From assembly GCF_020520425.1 (NCBI RefSeq), contig NC_079488.1, forward strand, positions 91,431,285-91,495,284: a DNA stretch of 64,000 nucleotides, given 5' to 3'. Shown here piece by piece: positions 24,943-35,601 of the stretch. The position numbers and the translations under genes are program-made. Source of the DNA: Spinacia oleracea. Its lineage: Eukaryota > Streptophyta > Magnoliopsida > Caryophyllales > Amaranthaceae. The notes under the pieces are model-generated. The model saw only the letters and a program-made list of their open reading frames with translations. It searched no databases and was not told the DNA's origin. Positions within the stretch are counted from its first letter, which is position 1. Each line of letters opens with the position of its first letter.

Positions 24943-25004
24943 TGTTTTGACGTGAATGGGTTTATTTTCCCTAAAAAAAAAATGTATTCCATTCACGCCA
25001 AAAC
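24943..25004. repeat. Short foldback repeat
   Basis: Arms of about 20 bp (GTTTTGACGTGAATGGGTTT and its near reverse complement CCATTCACGCCAAAAC) flank an A-rich loop. It is probably a MITE remnant. A small-RNA hairpin cannot be excluded from sequence alone. Confidence 0.5.
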
Positions 25005-25978
25005 ACACTTAAAATTACCTTATAAGTAGCAAATTACTCTAAATAATCCAATCAAATAACAAGTGATTATCCCAATAATCCAATATGCAAATTATAATTG
25101 AGTTCACTATGAGCGTTGTGGAAGGAGCATACGCTATAAAATGAGTTGGGCTTGATATTTGCATATTGTCGATCTATACATTGATAAAATGATAATATTC
25201 CGCATCTGCTGATGGGATTCAAAGCTAATCTAGCTCATTAAATGGACCGTGTGCGTGCTAAGTCTTGATTAATAATATATAGCTATATTACCAACCCAAT
25301 ACTAACAAACCAAGCCCAATCCTCCACTAGGCCCAATAACACATGCCATCTCATATTCAATATATGAGGGACATGAGTATATTTAAAAACAACCAAAACA
25401 TCATTTCTCTTCCATGTGGGAGAATACTCCTACACACACAAGTTGAAGACTAATATCTAATACGATGTTATTGAAATCTCAATAGTTTATGGGGACGTTT
25501 GATTAGTACAAAGAAATGTTTTTCAATGTTATTATACTAGTGATAATATATTAATATATAATTACGGTTTATAGAAATATGAAAATGAAGTATTAATTAG
25601 GAATGATAAAGCTAATCATGACATGTAAGAGTGAGACAAAGAAAGCTAACAAACAATTAGAAATCAACACTCACAAGTCACAAGTCACAACATGCATATA
25701 CATACACCAATAGTTCACGGCACAGCAACTACACAGGGGATTACGTACCATGATATATGAAATGCAATTAAGGTGGATGATAAACCATTGGGACGTCCAT
25801 ATATATGCATGAGTGATGAGTAAAGTGCCACCCTACATGACTTTGATCGATCATGCATGGATTCATGGATGAGGTAGAAGCCAAGAGCAACATGATTTGC
25901 ACGACAAATCGAGAATATGGATCATTCTCCTATTGTAGAAGACTAATAGTTGCCTACTAGCCTGCGAAGTATGGAGTA
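25005..25978. other. Intergenic, no gene seen
   Basis: This AT-rich sequence has no supported gene or element. Confidence 0.5.
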
Positions 25979-26196
25979 CTCCCTCCGTCCCTAATTGTTT
26001 GCCTCATGTTTCAAAATATACTTTATTAAGAGTTAGGTGGATGGAATTGACAAGAGACAAAAATAGTGAGACTAAATGTAACTTATGTGAGAGTAAAATT
26101 AGTTGTTGTCCCATGAACATTTTTGATACTAGAGCAACTTTTTAAGGGACGACTCAAAATAGAATGGGGCAAACAAAATGGGACAGATGGAGGGAG
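25979..26196. mobile_element. Stowaway MITE
   Basis: The inverted ends CTCCCTCCGTCCC... and ...GGGACAGATGGAGGGAG are flanked by TA (25977-25978 and 26197-26198). It is 218 bp; the TTGTTTGCC subterminal word marks a family distinct from its neighbours. Confidence 0.85.
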
Positions 26197-26329
26197 TACT
26201 TATTTAGGAAACACCCCCTCCGTCTCTTAATACTCTCTCCAGTTTGACCGACACATAGTTTTAGTTAATTTAATTAACTTAGTAATTTATTAGGTGGTAC
26301 TCTTCCCTCAAAAAAAATATTAGGTGGTA

Positions 26330-26672
26330 CTCTCTTCGTTTCTTTTTGTTCTTTACGTTTTCCTTTTTGGGTGTTTCAAAATGTTCTTTATATTTCCTTT
26401 TATATTATCACATAAATGCTTTAATATTCTATCAAAATTTGTGTCCAATAATTATTTTAACCAATTCATTGGGTCATTTTATCTTTCACACTTTTTCATT
26501 GGGATATTGAAATTTTCTCATTTTTTCATTATCAGAATTTTGATAAAAGCGAAAACATTATAAATATAAGTAATTTGTCTTGTTTAAATAAAAAAAGATA
26601 GACGTACATTAATTAGTCGTTAATAAACGTGTAAAAAAGCCAAACGTAAAGAACAAAAAGAAACGGAGGGAG
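26330..26672. mobile_element. Stowaway MITE (family B), copy 1, nested
   Basis: The ends CTCTCTTCGTTTCTTTTTGT and ...AAAAGAAACGGAGGGAG are flanked by TA (26328-26329 and 26673-26674). It is 343 bp and very similar to copy 2. Confidence 0.85.
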
Positions 26673-26689
26673 TAGTTGATAGTGAGGTA

Positions 26690-27042
26690 CTTCCTCCGTT
26701 TCTTTTTGCTCTTTATGTTTTTCTTTTTGGGTGTCTCAAAATGTTATTTACATTTTCTTTTATATTATCACATAAATGCTTTAATATTCTATCAAAATTT
26801 GTGTCAAATAATTATTTTAACCAATTAAATTCATTGGGTCATTTAATCTCTTACACTTTTCTATTGGGACATTAATTTTTTCTCATTTTTTCAATATTAG
26901 AATTTTGATAAGTGTGAAAATATTATAAATAAACGTAATTTTTCTTGTTTAAAAAAAAATAGAGGAATCTCAATGCACATTAATTAGTCGTTAATAAACG
27001 TGTAAAAGACCAAACATAAAGAACAAATACAAACGGAGAGAG
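26690..27042. mobile_element. Stowaway MITE (family B), copy 2, nested
   Basis: The ends CTTCCTCCGTTTCTTTTTGC and ...CAAACGGAGAGAG are flanked by TA (26688-26689 and 27043-27044). It is 353 bp and lies 17 bp from copy 1 in the same orientation. Confidence 0.85.
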
Positions 27043-27113
27043 TATTTTTTTTAAATATAGTTAGTGGGAAATGGGTCATATAAAGGGTTAGGGGTGGAGT
27101 GTGATTTGAATTT

Positions 27114-27361
27114 TTTACTTAAGGAAATATATCCCGGATAAATCGCATGTGTTGCAACCGGAGACCATAGAATTAGACCAAAGTCTAACCTTTGAGGAAA
27201 GACCTGTCAAAATCCTTGATAGCAAAGTGCGTAGTACGTGTACTAAAGATGTGAAAGTTGTCAAAGTGTTGTGGCCTAATCAAGAATCTGAGGAAGCTAC
27301 TTGGGAAGCGGAGGACGAAATGAGAAAGAAATATCCCGACCTTTTTCCCGAGGTTAGTTGA
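27114..27361 (+). pseudogene. Chromodomain end of a chromovirus (Tekay/Del-like) pol
   Basis: The frame is open from before 27,124 (RKYIPDKSHVLQ) to the stop at 27,361. It carries the conserved tail of chromovirus integrases: an EERPVKILD block, then a chromodomain-like LWPNQESEEATWEAEDEMR. The chromodomain would direct integration to marked chromatin. Only about 80 codons remain; the rest of pol is cut off by the MITE junction. An LTR follows at 27,633, consistent with the 3' end of an element. Confidence 0.82.
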
Positions 27362-27614
27362 GTTACGGGGTCGTAACTCGTGTCTTTTAAAGGGGGTACA
27401 GTGCGGTAGAATTTCGCGCTTTTTACCTTATTTTCCCCTATTTTATGCTCAATTTAGTGCTTTCTATTGAATTTGCACTTATTATTGTCCTGTTTAATCA
27501 TGTAAAGAGTACAACAACTTAATTTTTTTGCAAAAGAACGCATTGAAAGTCTCATAAAGTCTCAAGTTTTGAGTTGAATCTTGATTTCCGAACCCAAGTT
27601 TCGGGACGAAACTT

Positions 27615-27632
27615 CTTTTAAGGAGGGTAGAC
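27615..27632 (+). other. Polypurine tract of the chromovirus fragment
   Basis: TTTTAAGGAGGGTAGAC precedes the LTR start TGTAATACC. The region 27,362-27,614 between the stop codon and this tract is the element's 3' untranslated sequence, including the typical TTTCGGGACGAAACTTC word. Confidence 0.6.
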
Positions 27633-29235
27633 TGTAATACCTCGTATTTTTATAATATTTATAAGTATATTTTATTATATTTATAAAGCATTTTACGATT
27701 AATTAGCATTTAAATAATATTTAAATGTATTTTATTTAGATGTATTTTAATTAATTAGAATATTTATTATTTTAATTAACTACGAAACGAATTTAATTCT
27801 TGAGTCGGGAAATTAAATGGGTCGCAAATGATTTTTAAAGGCTTCGGGTTTTAAATAAAAAGTCCAATTCGTTTTATTAAACAAGCCCAATCAAAAGAAT
27901 TTAATTCCAAGCTCTTGGCTAGCCCAATCATTTAATTGCTAAGCCCAATCCTATTTTCCTAAGCCTAGCCCATTAAAAATAAGGAGCCTATAAATAGGAC
28001 TCCTCATCATTAAATGAGCCCCTAAAATTCATAAACCCTATTTTGCTTTGCTTGCCCATCACTCTTCCTCTCTCCTCTTTGCTCGGCTTGTCCGCACGCT
28101 GCACGACCCTCGTGCCCTCGTGCTCGTGCCCCTCTTGCTGTTGCGTCGCTGCTGCTTGGCCTCACGCCCCAGCGCGCTGCTCTCCCCTTGTGCCCTCGTG
28201 TGCTGTCGCGCCCAGCGCCCAGCACTCCCTCACTCGCTCCCTCGCACGCCAGAGCCCACACTCCCTCTCGTCTCTCTTCTCTCGCCCGCAGCCCGCAGCG
28301 AGCCCTCGTGCCTGCGCTGCTGCTGTGCCTTGTTGTTGCTCGTGTGCTCAGCGCACACCCCTACTCTCTCGCCCGCGCGCCCCAGCGTGCCGTGTGCCCT
28401 GTCTCGCGCGCAAGCGCTGCTGCGTCCCTTCGTCCCTGCGCGCACACACACGCGTGTGTGTTGTTTGGGTTTGTAATTCAATTCCTTTTTGCCCAATCAC
28501 TCTAATTCGTGGTTGTTCCGTGCTATAGGCCGGATTGGTATAATTCTCTTTTTCCTTACCTATTCTATTTCAATTCCGTATTTTAAATTATAATATTAAT
28601 ATTGTTTTGAGTAATTAAAATGCTGGGAACCGGTTATGAATACCGTGGTTTGAGGATTTGCGTGTTGTGATTCATTAGGCTTGTTTTAATTATTAAAGGA
28701 CGAATTTTCAGATTTGTTTATTGAATAAATTAAGAATTGATTTTTATGATAATAAATTAGTTTTATTGGGATTTTCAAGTTAGGGTTTTAACCTAGACCT
28801 AATGAGTCAATTGATTAGCATAATTAGGTGATGATTTTAATTATGATAATCAATTATATTTTTAGATTTGAATAAAGGCTTAAAGTGTTGATTTTTATTG
28901 ATTTTAAAGGCGGAAAAAGTATGTTTTCGTACAAGGGATTGATTTTGCAAATTGAGACGATTATATTATTGAAAAACGATTGAATTCTAAAGTTTAAATG
29001 AGGTTTTAGATTTTATAAAGTTGCTGGAAATTTAATGAACATGGAAGTAATTTAAGTTTCATTATTTTGATGATAGGAAGTGATTTCTAGTTGAGTGCTC
29101 GTTATTGCAAAGTGGCCCCTACGCTTAGGTATTCAAGGTACGTACAAGTCTAGGGCGACCATACATTTTGTCAATGACATTACATGATTGTTGATGATGC
29201 GAATTATATTATGTGGATTCATATATGCTTTGGTG
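27633..29235 (+). mobile_element. Truncated LTR of the chromovirus
   Basis: It starts TGTAATACCTCGTATTTTTA, as Tekay/Del LTRs do. A TATA box (CTATAAATAGG) lies at 27,988-27,998. A strongly GC-rich block (28,070-28,450) full of CTCGTGCC and CGCGC words follows it; open frames there are composition artefacts. The right end is not a recognisable CA terminus. PPR-gene sequence begins around 29,240, so the LTR is probably cut. Confidence 0.65.
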
Positions 29236-29244
29236 AACGATCAT

Positions 29245-29782
29245 GTGGATTAATATATCTTGTTTGATGCTTTCTACAAGAATTCTAGGTTCTCTGATGG
29301 AAATTCATAATGTAGTTCCTGATATCATAAGTTATAATTCGAAGGTATATGGACTGGTTTTGGAGAGTAGGATTCAGGAAGCTGTGGACTTTGTTCAAGA
29401 AATTATGCCAAAGGGCTTGAAGCTTGATGTGTACACTTATAATATTTTGTTCAGAGGCTTTTGAAGTGATGGGAAGTATTTAGAAGAAGTCAAAAGATGG
29501 TTTGATGAAATGATGAAAACTAAATGTCCACCAAACCACCTGACATTTGCAATATTGCTAAGATATGCTTGTAAAAACAATGATTTTCACTTTGGTTCTC
29601 GGTTGTGTAGAGCGTTGTTTTATCGCCGTTATCGGTTAAATGAGGTGGGCTTGCTGCAGAAGGTTGTTGATGGGTTAGTGAAGCAGAAAAATATCAGGGA
29701 AGCAGAAGTATTGGTGAAACTTGGAAAGGGGAGTAAATATTCATGTTATCACAACCTTAAAATGCCGAACTTTGGAAATTAA
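29245..29782 (+). pseudogene. Broken pentatricopeptide repeat (PPR) gene, 3' part
   Basis: About 180 codons match the C-terminal end of a small P-class PPR protein. Three 35-residue repeats can be seen, beginning PDIISYNSK, DVYTYNILF and NHLTFAILL. They are followed by a VVDGLVKQKNIREAEVLV segment and the terminal SKYSCYHNLKMP. A TGA near 29,462 interrupts the second repeat after GF, and the frame changes near 29,280. Such proteins bind organellar RNA. The upstream half is missing at the LTR junction, so this is a pseudogene. Confidence 0.82.
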
Positions 29783-30637
29783 TATAGATTCCTTATTTCT
29801 CCGGTATTTAGATCAAACTTGTTTGTTCTTTAGCTCTGTTTAGAGACGTTGGATTGAAGAATTATTGAATCAGGTATGACTATCTTTTTAGCTAAAGATA
29901 TTTTTTGTTCTCATTACTAGTGCAAGTGATCATTTTTTTTTTCATATATGCCAATTATTTACTGGTGCAAAGTGCATGTTTATTTTTAAGTGTGTTGTGA
30001 TGTGTTTTTTTTTATGTTACTTAAAAATTGTATGAATTTTTATATAAAGATAATCCTTATTCAAATATCGAAATGGTGTTTCATGTGTCATTAATTTGTA
30101 CATAAAGAGTATCAACCTGTCATTAGAAGGTGGTAATACTCTTAGAGTCATGGGCGAAGTAAAATACTGCATCTATCATCTATGTTTATCAAATTCTTTT
30201 CAGCATAGCTGAAGCATCCATGAACCATAATCATTAATATGAACACTAAGAATTAGACTATTAGTACCTAGAAAGGGTGAACTCTTTGAGTGATAGAGTA
30301 ACCATTACCATCATGATTTATTGTTGGATACTTTAATTTTTCATCCTCATCTCATGAAATGTTGATAAACTTACCAATCAAATGCACTTCTTCTGTACTC
30401 CCCCCCCCCCCTCTTTTCTCATCATTTGGCAGGATGGGGATTGGGTGTAAACTGGCTTGACATCTCATGGTGTTGTTTCCTTGAAGGGGGTGAAGAAACT
30501 TTGAGAATTTGCTGTTAGAATAACTAGTCCCTTTATGGGTTTGACAGTCCTACTGAAATGTAAGGTGAGCTTTGTTTATGTTTGGTTAAATTTCAATAGA
30601 GACTTCCCCTTAGGCTGGATGAAATATACCTTGATAG
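29783..30637. other. Flanking DNA between the PPR pseudogene and Copia-2, no gene seen
   Basis: It is moderately AT-rich, with T runs near 29,932 and 30,010 and a C14 homopolymer near 30,400. No gene is supported. It was contiguous with 53,670 onward before Copia-2 inserted. Confidence 0.6.
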
Positions 30638-31019
30638 TGTTGGTTAATACCATGCAGTACCATGCAATGCAATACCACCACAATTAGTGTGCATCATCTA
30701 TCACCTGATCATTTCTTCTCTAACTGATTTTAGCTGACGTGGCAAGTCAGCAGGTGGTCTGTTATTCTACTGCATTCTGATTGGTTGTTATGCTCATGCT
30801 GCTCTCTGATTGGTTAGGACAGCATTACAGTTTTCTATATAAGCTTATCTATTGTATTATTGCAGTTAGTTAGTTTTTCCCTAATTGCTTGAGCTGTAAG
30901 CAAATCATCAATAAAGATTATATTCTCTCTTCTTCCTTAGCAGCTCAGTTTATAGTTGCTAAGGCCCAAACTGTGCGTTTGTTCTAAGCTACTTCAATGG
31001 AGATCAACTGATTTTATCA
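30638..31019 (+). repeat. Copia-2 5' LTR
   Basis: It starts TGTTGGTTAATACC and ends TTTTATCA. The TATA-like TCTATATAAGCTTA lies near 30,833. The primer site TGGTATCAGAGC follows at 31020-31031. Confidence 0.92.
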
Positions 31020-31139
31020 TGGTATCAGAGCAGTAAGATCAAGATTCTGGTTCAATTCTCTATGCTGATTCCGCTGGTATGATTCAATCAAGATTCTGAG
31101 TTCTTTATTCTTCGAGGTCTGTTCATCCTCAATTTTGTT

Positions 31140-31223
31140 CTGGTATTTCTTTCCTAATTGCTGATTGATTAGGAATTCCTGCTGGTATTTCTTTCCTAAT
31201 TGCTGATTGATTAGGAATTCCTG
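31140..31223 (+). repeat. 42-bp tandem duplication in the Copia-2 leader
   Basis: Two identical copies beginning CTGGTATTTCTTTCC lie between the primer site and gag. They contain the inverted pair CCTAATTGCTGATTGATTAGG. Confidence 0.9.
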
Positions 31224-31326
31224 CTGCTGTTGTTTCTAAATTGTTTCTGCTGGAATCAATTTGTTAATTGATTGTTAGATTTCGTTCTACTTAGATTCGG
31301 TTGCATAAACCTAGAATCCTGTAGGA

Positions 31327-34300
31327 ATGGCTACACCAATTTTAGCACCAAATCAGGATCCTGCTAGTCCTTTCTATCTTCATCCAACTGATAACACAAC
31401 TAGTCAGCTAGTTTCAATCAAGTTCAAAGGTGAAGGTTATGGTGATTGGAGAAAGAGCATGATGATTTCTATGTCTTCTAAGAACAAGTTAGGTTTTGTT
31501 GATGGCACAATAGCAAAACCAGATCCTACTCACCCTACTTACCAAGCCTGGACAAGGTGCAATGATATGATGATATCATGGTTGCTGTTTAATCTTGATG
31601 GTTCAATATCCAAGAGTGTTTTGTATTTTCATACTGCTAGGGAGATATGGCTAGATCTAGAAGATAGGTTTGGCTTTGTATCTGGTCCACAACTCTTTGC
31701 TCTAGAACAACAGGCAGCTGAAATTACACAGGGAGGACACAATGTGGCTGAGTTTTTCATTGAAATCAAGTCCATATGGGACAAGATAAGTGCAGCAAAT
31801 CCATTGCCAACATGCACCTGTAACCTATGTGTATGTAATGTGACACAAAGAATCTTTAAGATGCAGCAAGAGCAAAGGCTTATGCAGTTTCTCATGAAGT
31901 TAGGAGAACATTTGGCTGTAACCAGAGGAAGTCTTTTAATGTGCAACCATTGCCAACCATTTCACATGCATATAGAATGCTGGCACAGGAAGAAAGGCAA
32001 AGAGAGATTGGTGCAGTCACACAATAACATGAGAGTCATGCTTTTGCAGTTGACAGAAGGAGGTTTAATGATAACCAAAATAAGGGAGTTTTCAATCCTT
32101 CCAAGAACCAACAACCTTATTACAAGAGCAACTATGCAGGAGGAAACAAATCATCTGTGTACAAAAGACCTTCCATCTATTTTTGTGATCACTGCAAGAT
32201 CAATGGGCATAGTACTGAGAGATGCTTCAAGCTGCATGGATTTCCACCTGGTTTTACTGGTTTCAAATCTGACAGAAAGACTACAGCAGTGGCTTACACA
32301 GATGAAGGCTACACTGATGAAGAAATGGGAGAATACCAACAACAACAATCATTCTATCCTCCAGAAAGAGATCATTCTCAGACACAAATGCAGCCTCAAC
32401 CAGGATTTCTCACTGCAGAACAATGTTCACGGTTACTGAGTCTTATGAACAAGCAACAAAATGACAAAATGTGTCCACCAGAGAATCAAAATGATGAAGG
32501 AGAACCTTCAGCTCATGCTTTCATGGCAGGTAACACTTTCTGTTTTCTTACATGTTCTCAATCCAATTGGTTGCTTGATAGTGGAGCATCAGATCAAATG
32601 TGTGGGAACTTGAATATGTTTGATTCTTATGAGGCTATATTTGGAAACAATGAGTTCATAACTATCCCTGATGGAAGAAGAGTAGGAATACAGCATAAAG
32701 GAACAGTCACTATTAATGATAACATACAGCTGAAAGATGTACTGCATGTGCTTGATTTCCACTACAACTTATTGTCTATCAACAAACTGTGCAAAGACCA
32801 GAATTGCACAATCTCATTCACTGCTGATAAATGCTATGTTCAGGACCATTCAATGAAAGAGCTACAGGTTCTTGGTAGTGTGAGGTCAGGATTATACAGC
32901 ATTGATGACAACAAGCTACAAACTGATGGTGTACGATCTTCAGCTACCTGTTTTCAAGCATCTAATAACAGCAAAGTTGCTACACAGATTTGGCATTTGA
33001 GGCTTGGACATGTTCCCTACAATAAGATGAAGCTAGTGATAGATAACTTAGATACTCCTTTGACACATGATAGTATATGTCAAATTTGTCCTGTAGCTAA
33101 ACAAGTTAGAAGCTCATTTCCAGTCAGTAGCATTAAAAGTACAAAAATGTTTTAACTGATACATTTAGATACTTGGGGACCATATAAGCACAAAACTCAT
33201 TCTGGCTGTACTATGTTTCTTACTATAGTGGATGATTTTACAAGAACTACCTGGACTCACCTTTTGAAATCTAAAACTGATGCAATTCCAGTGATAGTTT
33301 CTTTTTTGAACATGGTAGAAACACAGTTTAATTCAAAAGTCCAGTGCATCAGATCAGATAATGCTTTGGAGTTATGTGAAGGAGATATGAAGAAACTACT
33401 GCTACAAAAGGGAATTTCTCAGCAAACTAGTTGCAGTGGCACTCCACAACAGAATGGAGTGGTGGAAAGGAAACATAGACATTTGCTTGAAACAGCTAGA
33501 GCTTTACATTTTCAATCCAAACTTCCTATGAAATACTGGGGAGAATGTGTTCTATGTGCCACCTATTTGATAAATAGGATGCCCTTAAAGAGTATTGGCA
33601 ACCTCACACCATATGAAAAACTTCATGGGCACAAACCTCTTTATGATCACTTAAGACCTTTTGGTTGTCTGGTGTATGTCTCCACCACCAAAGCTCACAG
33701 AACCAAGTTTGATGCTAGGGCCATCCCTTGTGTTTTCATTGGTTATTCACCATCTCAGAAGGGGTATAAAGTGCTAGATAAAAACACAGGCAAGATTACA
33801 GTATCAAGGGATGTAGTTTTCCATGAAACACATTTCCCTTTTCATCACCTTGATACTGTCCTTCCTTCTGATAACTCACCACTTATTTCTGAATTTCCAC
33901 CTTACCTTTTTCTTCCTGTTCATACTCTTTTGCTTCCTGATCCAGACACTATCCTACCCTTCACAATTTCACCTCAAATTCCTTCCCATATCTCCACTTC
34001 AAATGACTCATCTTCATAACCTTTCTCTGCACCTTCTACTCCTCACTCCATCTCTAACTCTACACCACTCACCACTCCTGATTCCTCTTCTATCTCTTCT
34101 TCTGTATCACCTGTGAATCAGCCATCTCTCAACCCTTCACCACCTCCTATTCGAGTCTCTAACAGATCACACAAACCACCCTCATATCTGTCTAATTACC
34201 ATTGCTATACTGCAACTCACTGGTGTAACTTAGTCTCCTATAAGAATCTACCTTCCAGTCATCATGCTATAGTGGTTTTACTTGACAATATTAGTGAACC

Positions 34301-35601
34301 AAGTACTTATACAGAAGCTGCACAGAAACCAGAATGGGTACAAGCTATGGAAAAAGAGATTGCAGCTTTGTTACACAATGACACATGGGAGGTAGTTGCC
34401 TTACCAGTTGGAAAGAAACCCATTGGTTGCAAATGGGTCTTCAAAGTCAAACTTAAAGCAGATGGGTCACTAGAAAGGTGTAAAGCAAGGCTGGTTGCTA
34501 AAGGTTTTACACAGAAACATGGGATTGACTATGAGGAGATATTCTCTCCTGTAGTCAAGATGGCAACTGTCAGGTGTATTATTGCTCTTGCAGCAAACAT
34601 GAAATGGGTGATTTACCAACTGGATGTGAATAATGCATTTCTTCATGGAGATCTCCATGAAGAAGTGTACATGAGAATGCCTAAGGGAATACCTAATCCT
34701 AATAATATGGTTTGCAGATTAAAGAAGTCTTTGTATGGTCTCAAACAGGCTTCTAGGCAATGGTTTGCCAAATTACATGGAGAATTACAACACCTGGGTT
34801 TCATTCAGTCCAAGAATGATTATTCCCTTTTCATTAAAAGACATGGTGATGATATTACTCTAGTTGATGTATATGTTGATGACATCCTACTCACTGGTAA
34901 TCATCTGCCTACTATAACCACTCTTAAAGCTCACTTGGATGATGTTTTTTAGCATCAAGGATTTAGGGGTAATGAGCTATTTCCTTGGTATTGAAGTTGG
35001 CTACTTACCAGATGGAGTGGTTCTCACACAGAAGAAGTTTACAAAATCCCTATTGTCTGACTGTGGTTTTGATCTACACAAGTCAGTTGTCACCCCTCTT
35101 TCCATCAACACAAAACTATATGCTGATGAAGGTCTCCCTTATGATGCTCCTGAACATTACAGAACATTGGTTGGAAAGCTCAATTTCCTTACCCACACTA
35201 GACCTGATCTATGTTTTGCAGTACAATTGTTAAGTCAATTCATGCATATGCCCAGAATTCCTCATGTTACAGCTTTGCAACATGTTCTCAGATATGTGGC
35301 ACACACTGCAGGGCAAGGTATCATTCTCAAAGCTGCAGATTCTCTCACCTTGCAAGCTTTTTCTGATAGTGATTGGGCAGCCTGTCCAAACACCAGGAAG
35401 TCTATCACAGGATATGTTTTGTTACTTGGGAACTCACCTGTCTCCTGGAAATCCAAGCAACAAGGAACTGTGTCTAAAAGCTCTTCTGAAGCAGAGTACA
35501 GAGCAATGGCTGCAGCTGCCTCTGAGATTACATGGCTTGTTAGACTTCTTGAAGACATTGGAGTCACCAATCTCAAACCTGTCACTCTCCACTCTGACAA
35601 C
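31327..35601 (+). pseudogene. Copia-2 gag-pol, 5' part, disrupted
   Basis: It opens with a copia gag (PFYLHPTDN signature, 31,327). Then come a CCHC knuckle (CDHCKINGHSTERC, about 32,180), protease DSGAS (about 32,580), HLRLGH pre-integrase motif, integrase with its D,D,E region (33,170-33,480), reverse transcriptase with YVDD (about 34,875), and RNase H up to HSDN. Lesions are a frame change and stop in gag between 31,930 and 32,020, in-frame stops near 33,153 and 34,017, and a frame change at a T run near 34,945. The Athila insertion then interrupts RNase H. The lineage is the same as Copia-1 by gag and tract similarity. Confidence 0.92.

Larger units (their letters stand above)
26216..27113. 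mobile_element. Stowaway MITE (family A) split by two other MITEs
   Basis: The flanks and the 16-bp link between the two inserts read in sequence as the same family as the intron-1 MITE: TCTCCAGTTTGACCGACA, GTAGTTGATAGTGAGG, then TATAGTTAGTGGGAAATG. Its right end is missing where chromovirus sequence begins. The left end is decayed. Confidence 0.75.

Noticed and set aside
24943-25004. Possible microRNA hairpin
   Set aside because: Arms are only about 20 bp with an A-rich loop and mismatches; a MITE remnant is simpler.
28043-28528. Overlapping long frames on both strands in a GC-rich block
   Set aside because: They lie inside the chromovirus LTR, all frames are open because of CTCG-rich composition, and no domain is recognisable.
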